From contig NZ_JASAOI010000060.1 in the NCBI RefSeq assembly GCF_029953285.1, forward strand, positions 1 to 64,000: a stretch of DNA of 64,000 nt, read 5' to 3'. The first letter of the stretch is position 1. Each line of letters begins with the position of its first letter. This DNA comes from Yinghuangia seranimata. GTDB taxonomy: Bacteria; Actinomycetota; Actinomycetes; Streptomycetales; Streptomycetaceae. Position numbers and translations under genes: made by a program. The notes beneath the pieces were generated by a model. The model had not been told where the DNA came from. It saw only the letters and a program-made list of their open reading frames with translations, and searched no databases. Below, one piece after another: positions 55,718 to 64,000 of the stretch.

Positions 55718-56965
55718 TCACAGCCACGTCAGCGGGTCCGCGAACTCGCCGTCCACCAGGACCTCGAAGTGCAGGTGCGCGCCCGTCGAGTAGCCGGTGT
55801 TGCCGACCAGGCCGACGGTGCCGCCGCGCTTGACGCGCCGGCCCTCGCCGACGTCGATGCGCGACAGGTGGTTGTACGTCGTCGTCAGCGCGACGCCGCC
55901 GACCTGGCCGTGCGAGACCACGACGCGGTACCCGTACGCCGGGTTGTAGCCCGCCGAGATGACCGTGCCCTCGCGGGCGGCGTGCACCGGGGTGCCCTCG
56001 ACGGCGCCGAAGTCGGTTCCGGTGTGCAGCTTCACGTACTCGAGTACGGGGTGGAACCGCATGCCGAACGGCGAGGTGACCGGCCCGTCGAGCGGGTAGG
56101 ACAGCGCGCCGTCCTGGCCGCGGGCCTCGGCGCCCGGGCGGCGGCCTGGGGAGGGCGCGTTGAGCCGGTTGACCAGTTCGGTGAGCCGCCGCTGTTCGGC
56201 CAGCAGGGACTCGTAGCGCTGCTGGTCGGCGGACTTCTCCTGGCGCGCGGTCTCCAGCGCTCCGCGGCGCTGCGCGACGAGGCGCTCGACCTCGTCGGAC
56301 GCGGTGCGCGCGGCGGTCTCCAGGGCCTGGACCTCGGTCAGCTGCGCCGCGGCGGCCTCGCGGTCGGCGCGGACCTGGTCGCGCGCGGCGGCGAGGGCCT
56401 TCTGGCGGCCGTCGGCTTCCTGGCGGATCTGCCGCAGCCGGCTGAGCACGGCGTCGTCGGCGCGCATCAGCGAGTGGTAGCCCTCCAGGCGGCTGAGCAG
56501 CTGGGCGGGCGTCTCGGCCTGCATGACGACGGACAGCGCCGCCAGGTCGCCGTGCTCGTACGCGTGCCGCGCGACCGTGCCGAGCGCGTCGCGGGCCTGC
56601 GCGAGCGCCCCGTCCAGGTCGCGGACCTGCTGCTGCGCCGCGGCCTCGTCGCCGACCGCGATGTCGAGGCGGCGCCGCAGGTCGGCGTCCTTCGTCTGCG
56701 CGGCCGCGAGCCGGTCGCGGGCCGTCGCGAGGGCGGCCTGGGCGCCGGGCAGGCGCGCGTCGGCGTCGGCGTACGCGTTCTCGGCGTCGGCGAGCCGGCG
56801 GACGGCGCCGTCCAGGTCCGCGCGGACGTCCCGGACCTGCCCCTCGACCTTGGTCTTCTCGGTCCGCGGGTCGTCGTCGGCGTGCGCGGTGCCCCAGCCG
56901 ATCGCGGCTCCGGTGGCGGCGATCAGCGCGAGCAGGCCGACCCGGCGGCGGTGCGTGGCGCGCAT
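55718..56965 (-). CDS. Coiled-coil LytM (M23) peptidoglycan hydrolase
   Basis: A 415-residue exported protein with signal peptide (RRVGLLALIAATGAAIGWGT), long Ala/Arg/Glu-rich coiled coil (about 40-290) and C-terminal M23 domain: FGMRFHPVLEYVKLHTGTDF with the zinc His and Asp, and GAHLHFEVLVDGEFADPL. The architecture resembles EnvC, which FtsEX activates in E. coli; placing next to ftsX-ftsE suggests the same here. Cleaves peptide cross-links, acting in septum splitting or sporulation division. Confidence 0.9.
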   Translation of the reverse strand: MRATHRRRVGLLALIAATGAAIGWGTAHADDDPRTEKTKVEGQVRDVRADLDGAVRRLADAENAYADADARLPGAQAALATARDRLAAAQTKDADLRRRLDIAVGDEAAAQQQVRDLDGALAQARDALGTVARHAYEHGDLAALSVVMQAETPAQLLSRLEGYHSLMRADDAVLSRLRQIRQEADGRQKALAAARDQVRADREAAAAQLTEVQALETAARTASDEVERLVAQRRGALETARQEKSADQQRYESLLAEQRRLTELVNRLNAPSPGRRPGAEARGQDGALSYPLDGPVTSPFGMRFHPVLEYVKLHTGTDFGAVEGTPVHAAREGTVISAGYNPAYGYRVVVSHGQVGGVALTTTYNHLSRIDVGEGRRVKRGGTVGLVGNTGYSTGAHLHFEVLVDGEFADPLTWL

Positions 56966-57129
56966 GGGCGTGGCCTCCTGCCTGGTGTCCTGCGAGCGTC
57001 CGGAAGGACGTACCCTCCAGTCCCACAGGTACCAGGCGTCACACCACGATTACGCCATACAACCGACTTTTCACTTGATATGACACTCGTCCGGCCGAAC
57101 CGCGGCGCGGTGCGGGCCGCGCAGGCGCG

Positions 57130-58044
57130 TCAGACCTTGAGGTACTTGCGCAGCGTGAAGAACGACGCGATCGCCGACATGCCCACGCCCAGCAGGAAGA
57201 TGAACGGCAAAACCTCTATCACCTTGTCGAACCCGATCAGCTGGCTCTGGAGCACCTGCACCGAGTCGACGAGGCCCTTCTTGAAGCCGAAGTAGTAGCC
57301 GGCGGACAACAGCCCGGACGCCACCGACGCGCCGATGAACCCGGCCACCGCGGACTCCAGGATGAACGGCCCCTGGATGTAGAAGTTCGACGCGCCGACC
57401 AGCCGCATGATGCCGGTCTCGCGGCGCCGGCTGAACGCCGACACACGCGCCGTGTTGACGATCAGCAGGATCGCCACCACCAGCATGAACGCCATGATGC
57501 CGAAGGCCGCGTACTTCGCGCTCCGCAGCAGGTTGAAGAACGGCTGGAGCAGCTTCTTCTGGTCCTGCACCGACTGCACGCCCGCGCGTCCGTTGAAGCG
57601 GCTCGAGATGATGTCGAACTTCGTCGGGTCCTTCAGCTTCACGCGGAACGACTCGGGCAGCTGGTCCGGCGTCAGCGTCTCGCTGAGCGCCGAGTCCTTG
57701 TTCTGCTCCTTGAAGTGCTGGAACGCTTCCTGCCGGCTCTCGTAGAAGAGCGTCTGGACCTCCGACATGCCCTTGAGCTCGGCCTCTATGGCCTGCCGGT
57801 CCGCGTTGGTGATCTCGCCGTTGACGCACCCGTCCTTCTTCAGGTCGGACTTGTTGCACAGGAAGACCGAGACCTCGACGCGGTCGTACCAGTAGTCCTT
57901 CATCGCACCCGTCTGTGCGTTCACCAGCAGCGCCGCCCCGAACAGGGTCAGGGACAGCGCGACACTGACGATGACCGCGATCGTCATGGTCAGGTTTCGG
58001 CGGAGACCGATGCCGATCTCCTTCAGCACGAACTGGGCGCGCAT
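57130..58044 (-). CDS. ftsX: Cell-division ABC transporter permease FtsX
   Basis: A 304-residue membrane protein: N-terminal helix (NLTMTIAVIVSVALSLTLFG), a large extracellular domain (about 45-170) with two Cys in VFLCNKSDLKKDGCVNG (disulfide), then three helices (FGIMAFMLVVAILLIVNTAR, ESAVAGFIGASVASGLLS and IEVLPFIFLLGVGMSAIASF). The extracellular part contacts the coiled-coil hydrolase. It follows ftsE with a 90-bp gap. The N-terminus MRAQFVLKEIGIGLRRN is conserved in actinobacteria. Confidence 0.94.
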   Translation of the reverse strand: MRAQFVLKEIGIGLRRNLTMTIAVIVSVALSLTLFGAALLVNAQTGAMKDYWYDRVEVSVFLCNKSDLKKDGCVNGEITNADRQAIEAELKGMSEVQTLFYESRQEAFQHFKEQNKDSALSETLTPDQLPESFRVKLKDPTKFDIISSRFNGRAGVQSVQDQKKLLQPFFNLLRSAKYAAFGIMAFMLVVAILLIVNTARVSAFSRRRETGIMRLVGASNFYIQGPFILESAVAGFIGASVASGLLSAGYYFGFKKGLVDSVQVLQSQLIGFDKVIEVLPFIFLLGVGMSAIASFFTLRKYLKV

Positions 58045-58134
58045 GATGTCCTAAATCGCTCGGGGCGTCGTGGCGGACGCCGAATCTGGGCCGCGGACGG
58101 CGGGTCCGCCGCCCGGGCCTTGCCGTGCCGGGTG

Positions 58135-58824
58135 CTAGTGCTGGTAGCCGTAGACGCCGCGGGACTGGTCGCGGACCAGGTGGCCCTGCTCCAGCTCGAT
58201 GACGCGCTTGCGCATCTGGTCGACGATCGCCTGGTCGTGCGTGGCCATCACGATCGTCGTGCCGGTCCGGTTGATGCGGTCCAGCAGCTTCATGATGCCG
58301 ACGCTGTTCTGCGGGTCCAGGTTGCCGGTGGGCTCGTCCGCGATGAGGATCATCGGCCGGTTGACGAACGCGCGCGCGATCGCGACCCGCTGCTGCTCAC
58401 CACCGGACAGCTCGCCCGGCATGCGGTCCTCCTTGCCGGCCAGCCCGACCAGGTCGAGCACCTCGGGCACCACCTTGCGGATGGTCCCCTGCGGCTTGCC
58501 GATGACCTCGAGCGCGAAGGCGACGTTCTCGCGCACGGTCTTGTTCGGCAGCAGCCGGAAGTCCTGGAACACCGTGCCCATCTGGCGGCGCAGCGCGGGC
58601 ACCTTCCAGTTGGACAGCCGGCCGAGGTCCTTGCCGGCCACGAAGATGTTGCCCGTGGACGGCCGCTCCTCCTTGAGGATCAGCCGCAGGAAAGTCGACT
58701 TGCCGGAGCCGGACGAACCGACGAGGAAGACGAACTCGCCCTTCTCGACCTCGAGCGAGACGTCCTGCAGCGCGGGCCGAGGCTGCTTGGCGTAGGTCTT
58801 GGTGACGTTGTCGAATCGGATCAC
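58135..58824 (-). CDS. ftsE: Cell-division ATP-binding protein FtsE
   Basis: A 229-residue ABC ATPase, the usual family length: [20 protein letters not shown], Walker [17 protein letters not shown]-loop [10 protein letters not shown], signature [15 protein letters not shown] and Walker [14 protein letters not shown]-loop [10 protein letters not shown]-like MATHDQ. Hydrolysis by FtsE signals through FtsX to the LytM hydrolase. GTG start at 58824 is supported by VIRFDNV, the conserved N-terminus; the upstream frame has no conservation. Confidence 0.95.
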   Translation of the reverse strand: MIRFDNVTKTYAKQPRPALQDVSLEVEKGEFVFLVGSSGSGKSTFLRLILKEERPSTGNIFVAGKDLGRLSNWKVPALRRQMGTVFQDFRLLPNKTVRENVAFALEVIGKPQGTIRKVVPEVLDLVGLAGKEDRMPGELSGGEQQRVAIARAFVNRPMILIADEPTGNLDPQNSVGIMKLLDRINRTGTTIVMATHDQAIVDQMRKRVIELEQGHLVRDQSRGVYGYQH

Positions 58825-58991
58825 GGTTGCATCACAGCGCGCCATCCTAGGGGGCAAGGGCGTCGTACGGGGGACCGTGGTACGTAGGTCCCAGGGACGG
58901 TACCGCCCCCTCGGCCGGGCGCGCAGGCCTGGGGAGGTACGTCACTGGGCATGGCCATTCCAGGAGTGTAAGCGGCACAGTGGAAGGCGAA

Positions 58992-59021
58992 GGGAACTTC
59001 CTGGTGCCCCGAGCGCGTTAT
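58992..59021 (+). promoter_or_regulatory. ECF-type (SigR/SigE-like) promoter candidate
   Basis: GGGAAC at 58992-58997 and GTTAT at 59017-59021, spaced 19 nt, resemble the streptomycete disulfide-stress sigma factor consensus GGGAAT-N18/19-GTTG. The zinc-ribbon gene begins 45 nt downstream. One mismatch in each half. Confidence 0.4.
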
Positions 59022-59066
59022 AGGAGACGACCAGCGGGTCGGGCCCCGAGGGCCGAGGAGGACGTC

Positions 59067-59255
59067 ATGACGTGGGAACACCTGGTGTGCGCCAATTGCG
59101 CCGGCCCGGTGAGTGAGGGCCGGTGCTCGGTGTGCCGCGCCTCACGCGAGCGCATGAACCGGGAAAGCGGCCTCCAGCTGTCGCCCGGGCTGCTCGCGGC
59201 ACTCGCCGCGCTCGTCGTCGTGGCGGCCGTGCTGCTGCAGAAGCTCGCGGGCTGA
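59067..59255 (+). CDS. Small zinc-ribbon membrane protein
   Basis: A 62-residue protein. A four-cysteine zinc ribbon (CANCAGPVSEGRCSVC, CxxC-x9-CxxC) is followed by a basic segment and one transmembrane helix (LLAALAALVVVAAVLLQ). The start at 59067 has GAGGAGG six nt upstream. Unknown function; a thiol-rich zinc site behind an apparent SigR-type promoter is consistent with thiol-stress response, but that is inference. Divergent from ftsE. Confidence 0.75.
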   Translation: MTWEHLVCANCAGPVSEGRCSVCRASRERMNRESGLQLSPGLLAALAALVVVAAVLLQKLAG

Positions 59256-59322
59256 CCGGCACGCGGCGGGATCCGCGCGATCCGGCCGACACGGCACGAC
59301 ACGACGCGGTACCAAAAGCACG

Positions 59323-59355
59323 GGAAGGCCCCGGGGCGACGCCCCGGGGCCTTCC
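59323..59355. terminator. Bidirectional hairpin between convergent genes
   Basis: A perfect 15-bp stem, GGAAGGCCCCGGGGC with its complement, and a 3-nt loop between the zinc-ribbon gene and the convergent wall-protein gene. Confidence 0.8.
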
Positions 59356-59403
59356 GCTATGCCACGTCCCGGTCCGCGTGGGACCGGGTCCGCCGGGACC
59401 GCG

Positions 59404-60333
59404 TCACGCGGCCGCGGCCTCCTCGCGACGGTTGAGCCGGCGCGGCAGCACCGCGAAGGCGAAGCCGCCCGCGGCCATGGCCGCGCCGCCGATGATGAGG
59501 AACGTCAGGTTCGCGTCTTCACCGGTCTGGGCGAGCTGCTGGTTGCTGCCCGTCGAGCCCGAGGTGGTGCCGGTCGAGCCCGAGGTGCTGACCGTCCCGC
59601 CGCCGTAGTTGCGGTTCGGGGCGGAGCCGCCCGAGTTGGCGTGGTTGTTGCCGCCGGACGTGCCGTTGTTGTTCACACCGCCCGAGGTGACGCCGCCGGC
59701 GCCGCCGGTCGAGGACGCGCCGGCGTCGGTCGAACCGCCGCCGGTCGTGGTGGTGCCGCCGGTCGCGGCGTTGCCACCGGCAGCGTTACCGCCCGCGGCG
59801 TTGCCACCGGCAGCGTTACCGCCCGCGGCGTTGCCACCAGCAGCGTTGCCACCGGCAGCGTTACCGCCCGCGGCGTTGCCACCGGCAGCGTTACCACCGG
59901 CAGCGTTACCGCCAGCAGCATTGCCACCCGCAGCGTTACCGCCCGCGGCGTTACCGCCCGCGGCGTTACCACCGGCAGCGTTACCGCCCGCGGCGTTACC
60001 ACCGGCAGCGTTACCACCAGCAGCATTGCCACCCGCAGCGTTACCACCAGCAGCATTGCCACCCGCAGCGTTACCGCCCGCGGCGTTACCACCAGCAGCG
60101 TTACCGCCCGCAGCATTGCCACCAGCAGCGTTACCACCAGCGGCGTTACCACCAGCAGCCTGGCCGCCGTCGGCGTTCCCACCGGTGGTAGGCGGCGGCT
60201 CTTCCTCGTGGCAGATCGGCGAGCACGGGTTGTCCTCGGCCGACGCGATTCCGGCGACGGCCAGCGACGCGCCACCCGCGAAAATCGCGGCGGCGGCTAT
60301 CCGCGCCACCCGGGCTCGCGTTTTGTTCGTCAT
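59404..60333 (-). CDS. LAXTG-anchored wall protein of NAAGG repeats
   Basis: A 309-residue exported protein: signal peptide (ARIAAAAIFAGGASLAVAGI then ASAED), two cysteines (PCSPICHEE), then about 25 tandem NAAGG pentapeptides (15-bp DNA repeats, about 59763-60160), a Thr/Gly/Ser/Asn linker, and at the C-terminus LAQTG, a hydrophobic helix (NLTFLIIGGAAMAAGGFAFA) and RRLNRREE. LAQTG is the LAXTG motif used by sortase E in streptomycetes, so it is wall-linked. The repeat suggests a flexible spacer with no catalytic part; repeat number likely varies. Confidence 0.88.
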   Translation of the reverse strand: MTNKTRARVARIAAAAIFAGGASLAVAGIASAEDNPCSPICHEEEPPPTTGGNADGGQAAGGNAAGGNAAGGNAAGGNAAGGNAAGGNAAGGNAAGGNAAGGNAAGGNAAGGNAAGGNAAGGNAAGGNAAGGNAAGGNAAGGNAAGGNAAGGNAAGGNAAGGNAAGGNAAGGNAAGGNAAGGNAAGGNAATGGTTTTGGGSTDAGASSTGGAGGVTSGGVNNNGTSGGNNHANSGGSAPNRNYGGGTVSTSGSTGTTSGSTGSNQQLAQTGEDANLTFLIIGGAAMAAGGFAFAVLPRRLNRREEAAAA

Positions 60334-60746
60334 GCAACAACCCCCAGTTGGTCGTGCTCCCCGTCCCCGCACCGGTGCGACAGGAGGCCGAAACGTCAAA
60401 GGGGCACCGCGACGACCTTTAGGGGACCAGCCCGCCCGGACTCCCCGCCGTGTGACGGGACGCCGTGCGCTGATGAGTCGCAGCAATGCCGACGCCCAGC
60501 CTGATGAAGCCCATCGCGGCACGTCAAGGCCGAACTACGAAGGATGAGGGGGATGTCCGGTTTCCCGAAGATAATTGATGGAAAAACTCCGGCGATGCGC
60601 CCGGAACTCCTGAAGCCGTATCGACAAAGTGATGGACTGCGCGCCGCGCGCCAGGAATTGCCCGGAGCGTAAAGCGAAACCCCGGCTTCCACAAGGGAAC
60701 CGGGGTCGCACGCTCTCGCCGGACGGGGACACCGCCCGGCCGAGGA
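60334..60746. other. Gap between the wall-protein gene and prfB
   Basis: 413 bp. It holds the wall-protein promoter side (no clear -35/-10 found), a GC-rich stretch and, at its right end, the prfB terminator. The middle (about 60545-60660) is GC-poor for this genome. No gene or RNA recognised. Confidence 0.6.
60672..60705 (-). terminator. Rho-independent terminator after prfB
   Basis: On the minus strand CCCCGGTTCC-CTTGTG-GAAGCCGGGG (stem with one bulge) is followed by TTTCGCTTT, 41 nt after the prfB stop. Confidence 0.8.
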
Positions 60747-61856
60747 CTAGTTCGCCGACTGCTGCTGCTTGCGCCAGCGGATACCGGCCTCGATGAAGCC
60801 GTCGATCTCGCCGTCCAGCACCGCCTGCGGGTTGCCGACCTCGAACTCGGTCCGCAGGTCCTTGACCATCTGGTACGGGTGCAGGACGTACGAGCGCATC
60901 TGGTTGCCCCACGACGAGCCGTCGCCCTTGAGCGCGTCCATCTTCGCGCGCTCCTCCTGGCGCTGCCGCTCCAGCAGCTTGGCCTGGAGGACGTTCATCG
61001 CGGTCGCCTTGTTCTGGATCTGCGAGCGCTCGTTCTGGCACGAGACCACGATGCCGGTCGGGATGTGCGTCAGGCGCACCGCGGAGTCGGTCGTGTTGAC
61101 GCCCTGGCCGCCGGGGCCCGACGAGCGGTACACGTCCACGCGCAGGTCCGACTCGTCGATGTCGACGTGGTCGCTGGTCTCGACGACCGGCAGCACCTCG
61201 ACGCCCGCGAACGAGGTCTGGCGGCGGCCCTGGTTGTCGAACGGCGAGATGCGCACCAGACGGTGGGTGCCCTGCTCGACGGACAGCGTGCCGTACGCGT
61301 ACGGAACCTTGACCACGAAGGTGGCGGACTTGATGCCGGCCTCTTCCGCGTACGACGTCTCGTAGACCTCGGTCGAGTAGCCGTGGCGCTCGGCCCAGCG
61401 CGTGTACATGCGCAGCAGCTTCTCGGCGAAGTCCGCCGCGTCGACGCCGCCGGCCTCGGCGCGCACCGTCACCAGCGCCTCACGCGCGTCGTACTCACCG
61501 GACAGCAGCGTGCGCACCTCGAGCTCGTCGACCGCCTTGCGGACGGCGACCAGCTCGCCCTCGGCCTCGCCGCGGGTGTCCGCGTCGTCCTCGGCCTCGG
61601 CGAGCTCGAACAGCACCTGGACGTCGTCGATACGGCGGCGCAGGTCCTCGACCTTGCGCAGCTCGCCCTGCAGGAAGGAGAGCCGGCTGGTCACCTTCTG
61701 CGCGCTCTCGGGGTTGTCCCACAGGTCGGGCGCCGCCGCGGCGTCGTTCAGCTCCGCGATGTCGGCCCGCATCTTGTCCAGGTCGAGGACCGCCTCGATC
61801 GACTCCATGGTGGATTCGACGGACTTGAGCTCTTCGGAAGGATCAATGGCAGCCAC
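60747..61856 (-). CDS. prfB: Peptide chain release factor 2
   Basis: A 369-residue RF2 that terminates at UGA and UAA. It contains the peptidyl-hydrolysis motif [14 protein letters not shown] and the stop-codon recognition tripeptide SPF in [15 protein letters not shown]. The coding frame is continuous from GTG 61856; the programmed +1 frameshift of E. coli prfB is absent, as in other high-GC actinobacteria. RF2 reads the UGA stops that dominate here. It is followed 39 bp upstream by the kinase gene on the same strand. Confidence 0.96.
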   Translation of the reverse strand: MAAIDPSEELKSVESTMESIEAVLDLDKMRADIAELNDAAAAPDLWDNPESAQKVTSRLSFLQGELRKVEDLRRRIDDVQVLFELAEAEDDADTRGEAEGELVAVRKAVDELEVRTLLSGEYDAREALVTVRAEAGGVDAADFAEKLLRMYTRWAERHGYSTEVYETSYAEEAGIKSATFVVKVPYAYGTLSVEQGTHRLVRISPFDNQGRRQTSFAGVEVLPVVETSDHVDIDESDLRVDVYRSSGPGGQGVNTTDSAVRLTHIPTGIVVSCQNERSQIQNKATAMNVLQAKLLERQRQEERAKMDALKGDGSSWGNQMRSYVLHPYQMVKDLRTEFEVGNPQAVLDGEIDGFIEAGIRWRKQQQSAN

Positions 61857-61894
61857 GCCACCATGGTACTGGGCCGCCGGTGCCCGGCCCGCAG

Positions 61895-63973
61895 TCAGGC
61901 CGAGGGGGCGACCTGGACCTGCCCGCTCTGCGTGCGGACGTACACGTCGACCCGGTCCGGGGCGGCCGCGACCGCGGCGGCGCCGTCCGGTGCGGGCCGC
62001 GCGAGGTCGAGCGGGCGCCACGCGTCGGGCCCGGCGCCGGTGACCGCGCCGAGGAGCTTGCCGCCCGGGTCGGGCACGACGACGACCAGGCCGCCGCCCT
62101 GCGTCCACGCGGCCGCGGGCCGCGCCGAACCGCTCGGGCCGACCCGCTGCGGCTCGCGCCACGCCCCGCCCGCCAACGCGACGTGCAGCAGCGCGTGGTC
62201 GCCGGCGCGGACGACGAACGCGTCGACCGTGCCGGCCCCGGACGCCACCAGCGCCGGCGCCTGCTCGATCCGGCCCGCGCTCGGCACCGTCGCGAAGCCC
62301 GACCACGAGCCGCCGCCGGGCACGACGCCCGCGAGCGAGCCGTAGGCCAGCGCGTCGCCGCTGCGCACCACGACGTCGAGGCGGTCCCCCGTGACGGTCG
62401 CGGCCGGCGCGCCCGTGACCTTGGTCTTGGCGTCCATACGGACCCAGTCGCCCCACTTGCCGTCCGCGAGCGTGCACCGGTACAGCAGCTTGTCCACCGA
62501 GCCGACGGCGAGCACCTCGAGGCGGCCCGGGGCCGGCGCCGCGACCGCGACGTCCTCGCCCGTCTTGAACACCGGGAGCCGCTGCCAGTCGGCGTACTTC
62601 GCGCCGTCGCCCGACGTCGCCCACGGCTGCCCGGCCGCGTCCCGCTGCACGACGTATGCACGGTCGCCCGCGGCCTGCGCGGCGGCCGGCCCGCCCAGCA
62701 GCTGCACCGGCGCGATCGGCAGGCCCAGCCAGCGGTCCCACGTCGGCACGCGCGCCGCCTGCGTGTCGCCGATACCGGCGGACGCGCTCGGTGGGACCGG
62801 AGCGGGCGCGGCGCCCTGCGCGGGCGGCGACACCGTGTTCGAGACCGGCGCCGGAGTCCCGGCGTCGCCGTCGTCCCGGCCGGCGTACCACCAGCCGACC
62901 GCGCCGACCGCGGCCACCGCCACCACCGCGCACACCGTCACGAGCGTGCGGCCGCGCCGCCTGCGGTGGGTCGTGCGGCGGCGGGACGCGGCGATCGGCG
63001 GCGCGGAGAACGTCGGGCGGGCCAGGTTCGTGTGCGTGTCGCGCGACGCGTCCGGCTCCGCGCCCGACACCAGCGGCACCACGCCCGCGGGCAGCGGCGG
63101 CGGGGTCTCGCCCCGGTCCGGATGCCCCGCGCCGTCCGGCGCCGGGATGTCGAACCGCGGCAGCCCCGCGAGCGCGGGCAGCGCGGCCCGCAGCCGCTCG
63201 CCGACCTCACGCGCCGTCAGCCGGGCCGCGGGCGCCTTCGACAGGCACGCCGCGAGCACCTCCGCGACCGGGGCGGGCAGCCCGGGAATGCCCGGCACCG
63301 GCTCCGTGACGTGGCGGCGCAGCACCGCGCCGGGGTGGCCGCCGCCGAACGGGGTCCAGCCGGTGAGGAGTTCGTACAGCACCGTGCCCAGCGCGTACAC
63401 GTCGACGGCGGCGGTCGGCTGCAGGCCCTCGATGATCTCGGGGGCGAGGTAGTCGGGCGTACCGATGATGCGGGTGGCCCGCGTGCGGCGGGGCGCGTCG
63501 ACGAGGCGGGCGATGCCGAAGTCGGTCAGCTTGGCCCGGACCTGCCCGCCACGGGTGTCCAACAGGACGTTCTCGGGCTTCACGTCGCGGTGGATCACGC
63601 CCTCGGCGTGCGCGGCCGACAGGCCCTCCGCGACGTCGGCGCAGATCGCGGCGGCGAGCGCGGGCGTCAGCGACCGCTCCTTCTCCAACCGGGTCCGCAG
63701 GTCCGGACCGTCGACGAGGTCCATGACGAGGGCGAGGTCGGAGCCGTCGACGACCAGGTCGTGAATGCCCACGATGCCCGGATGGTCCAGGCTCACCAGC
63801 GCCGTACGCTCCTGCACGAACCGCGCGACCAGCACCTCGTCGGACGCGAGGTCCTCGCGCAGCAGCTTGATGGCGACCGGCCCCTCCGGACCCTCGCCTG
63901 CCCAGACGGTGCCGCTCGCGCCGCGCCCGAGCACCTTCAGGGCGACGTACCGGCTCCCAATCCTGCGTGCCAC
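61895..63973 (-). CDS. Ser/Thr protein kinase with transmembrane helix and propeller-like sensor
   Basis: A 692-residue Hanks-type kinase. Kinase domain (1-270): GRGASGTVW, Lys36 in VAIKLL, HRD at 128-130 in [14 protein letters not shown] and DFG at 151-153. A Pro/Arg juxtamembrane region leads to a transmembrane helix ([20 protein letters not shown], about 345-365). The C-terminal outside part (400-692) has about six short repeats with WxxLP and GDxLDVVV-like beta strands, resembling a fucolectin/tectonin propeller that might bind sugars. In S. coelicolor prfB is followed by pkaA/pkaB-type kinases (from memory). GTG start. Confidence 0.9.
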   Translation of the reverse strand: MARRIGSRYVALKVLGRGASGTVWAGEGPEGPVAIKLLREDLASDEVLVARFVQERTALVSLDHPGIVGIHDLVVDGSDLALVMDLVDGPDLRTRLEKERSLTPALAAAICADVAEGLSAAHAEGVIHRDVKPENVLLDTRGGQVRAKLTDFGIARLVDAPRRTRATRIIGTPDYLAPEIIEGLQPTAAVDVYALGTVLYELLTGWTPFGGGHPGAVLRRHVTEPVPGIPGLPAPVAEVLAACLSKAPAARLTAREVGERLRAALPALAGLPRFDIPAPDGAGHPDRGETPPPLPAGVVPLVSGAEPDASRDTHTNLARPTFSAPPIAASRRRTTHRRRRGRTLVTVCAVVAVAAVGAVGWWYAGRDDGDAGTPAPVSNTVSPPAQGAAPAPVPPSASAGIGDTQAARVPTWDRWLGLPIAPVQLLGGPAAAQAAGDRAYVVQRDAAGQPWATSGDGAKYADWQRLPVFKTGEDVAVAAPAPGRLEVLAVGSVDKLLYRCTLADGKWGDWVRMDAKTKVTGAPAATVTGDRLDVVVRSGDALAYGSLAGVVPGGGSWSGFATVPSAGRIEQAPALVASGAGTVDAFVVRAGDHALLHVALAGGAWREPQRVGPSGSARPAAAWTQGGGLVVVVPDPGGKLLGAVTGAGPDAWRPLDLARPAPDGAAAVAAAPDRVDVYVRTQSGQVQVAPSA

Positions 63974-64000
63974 TGCTGCTCCTCGGCTGCTCCCCCGACT

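Noticed and set aside
59609-60547. Plus-strand 312-codon frame of PPAAL repeats
   Set aside because: It is the antisense reading of the NAAGG wall-protein gene; the signal peptide, LAQTG and C-terminal helix are on the minus strand.
60747-61856. Programmed frameshift in prfB
   Set aside because: The frame is continuous from GTG 61856 to the stop with no in-frame UGA; no Shine-Dalgarno-like shift site.

Overview
The window is high-GC (about 72-74 %) actinobacterial chromosome, almost certainly from the family Streptomycetaceae. Supporting signs are the strong G/C third-position bias, frequent GTG starts and 4-bp start/stop overlaps, a Nur-type nickel operator, a CysO/CysM/Mec cysteine pathway, and a gene order that, from memory, follows the Streptomyces coelicolor core around SCO2900-SCO2974 (bcp, rdgB, rph, murI, cysM, clpS, hppD, murA-hup-malic enzyme, smpB, ftsX-ftsE, prfB, Ser/Thr kinase). 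Most of it is housekeeping chromosome, with regulatory and repeat elements in the gaps.

Layout. 1-1310 is a non-coding array of degenerate repeats rich in GC hairpins. 1339-7717 is a mixed block: flavin monooxygenase, an orphan CatR/FurA-type regulator, HtrA-like protease, LysE exporter, ricin-type lectin protein, a guanidinium exporter under a guanidine-III riboswitch, a GroES-like protein and a DUF3618 protein. 7868-10922 is an ECF-type nickel transporter (nikMNQO) with a Nur box over its promoter. 11050-16378 has bcp, an unusual tRNA with UAG anticodon, a molybdopterin oxidoreductase, rdgB, a lipoprotein, rph and an MBL hydrolase. 16375-20421 is murI, then the sulfur cluster cysM-cysO-leader peptide-mec, DUF2017 and clpS. 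20593-22553 is NAD salvage (pncB-pncA). 22606-28435 has an M6 protease, two RDD membrane proteins and a glycolate-oxidase-like flavoprotein.

28587-38226 carries hppD with a divergent Lrp/AsnC regulator and a 40-bp dyad operator, a SigG-like sigma factor with a SnoaL partner, a Lon-like protease, IclR, a DEAD/DEAH helicase, a PQQ-propeller lipoprotein, HxlR and a divergent NADP-binding reductase. 38231-46314 has an MFS exporter, a three-subunit xanthine-dehydrogenase-type operon with an abnormal Fe-S subunit, DUF3039 and YqgE. 46590-52794 is murA, hup, malic enzyme, a probable small RNA, and an AGE epimerase-PfkB kinase pair. 53277-63973 is tmRNA (ssrA), smpB, an S41 peptidase, a coiled-coil LytM hydrolase, ftsX, ftsE, a zinc-ribbon membrane protein, an LAXTG wall protein of NAAGG repeats, prfB and a Ser/Thr kinase with a propeller-like sensor.

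The most interesting unexplained structures are: (i) a roughly 230-350 bp dispersed palindromic element present twice (5120-5343 and 52837-53192), each copy 42-48 nt downstream of a stop codon in the same orientation, with compensatory base changes in the stem; (ii) a perfect 57-bp palindrome inserted in the second copy; (iii) a 55-bp element at the same 40-nt distance upstream of clpS and of the DUF3039 gene; (iv) the hairpin array at the left edge; (v) a three-hairpin small RNA beside the malic enzyme gene.
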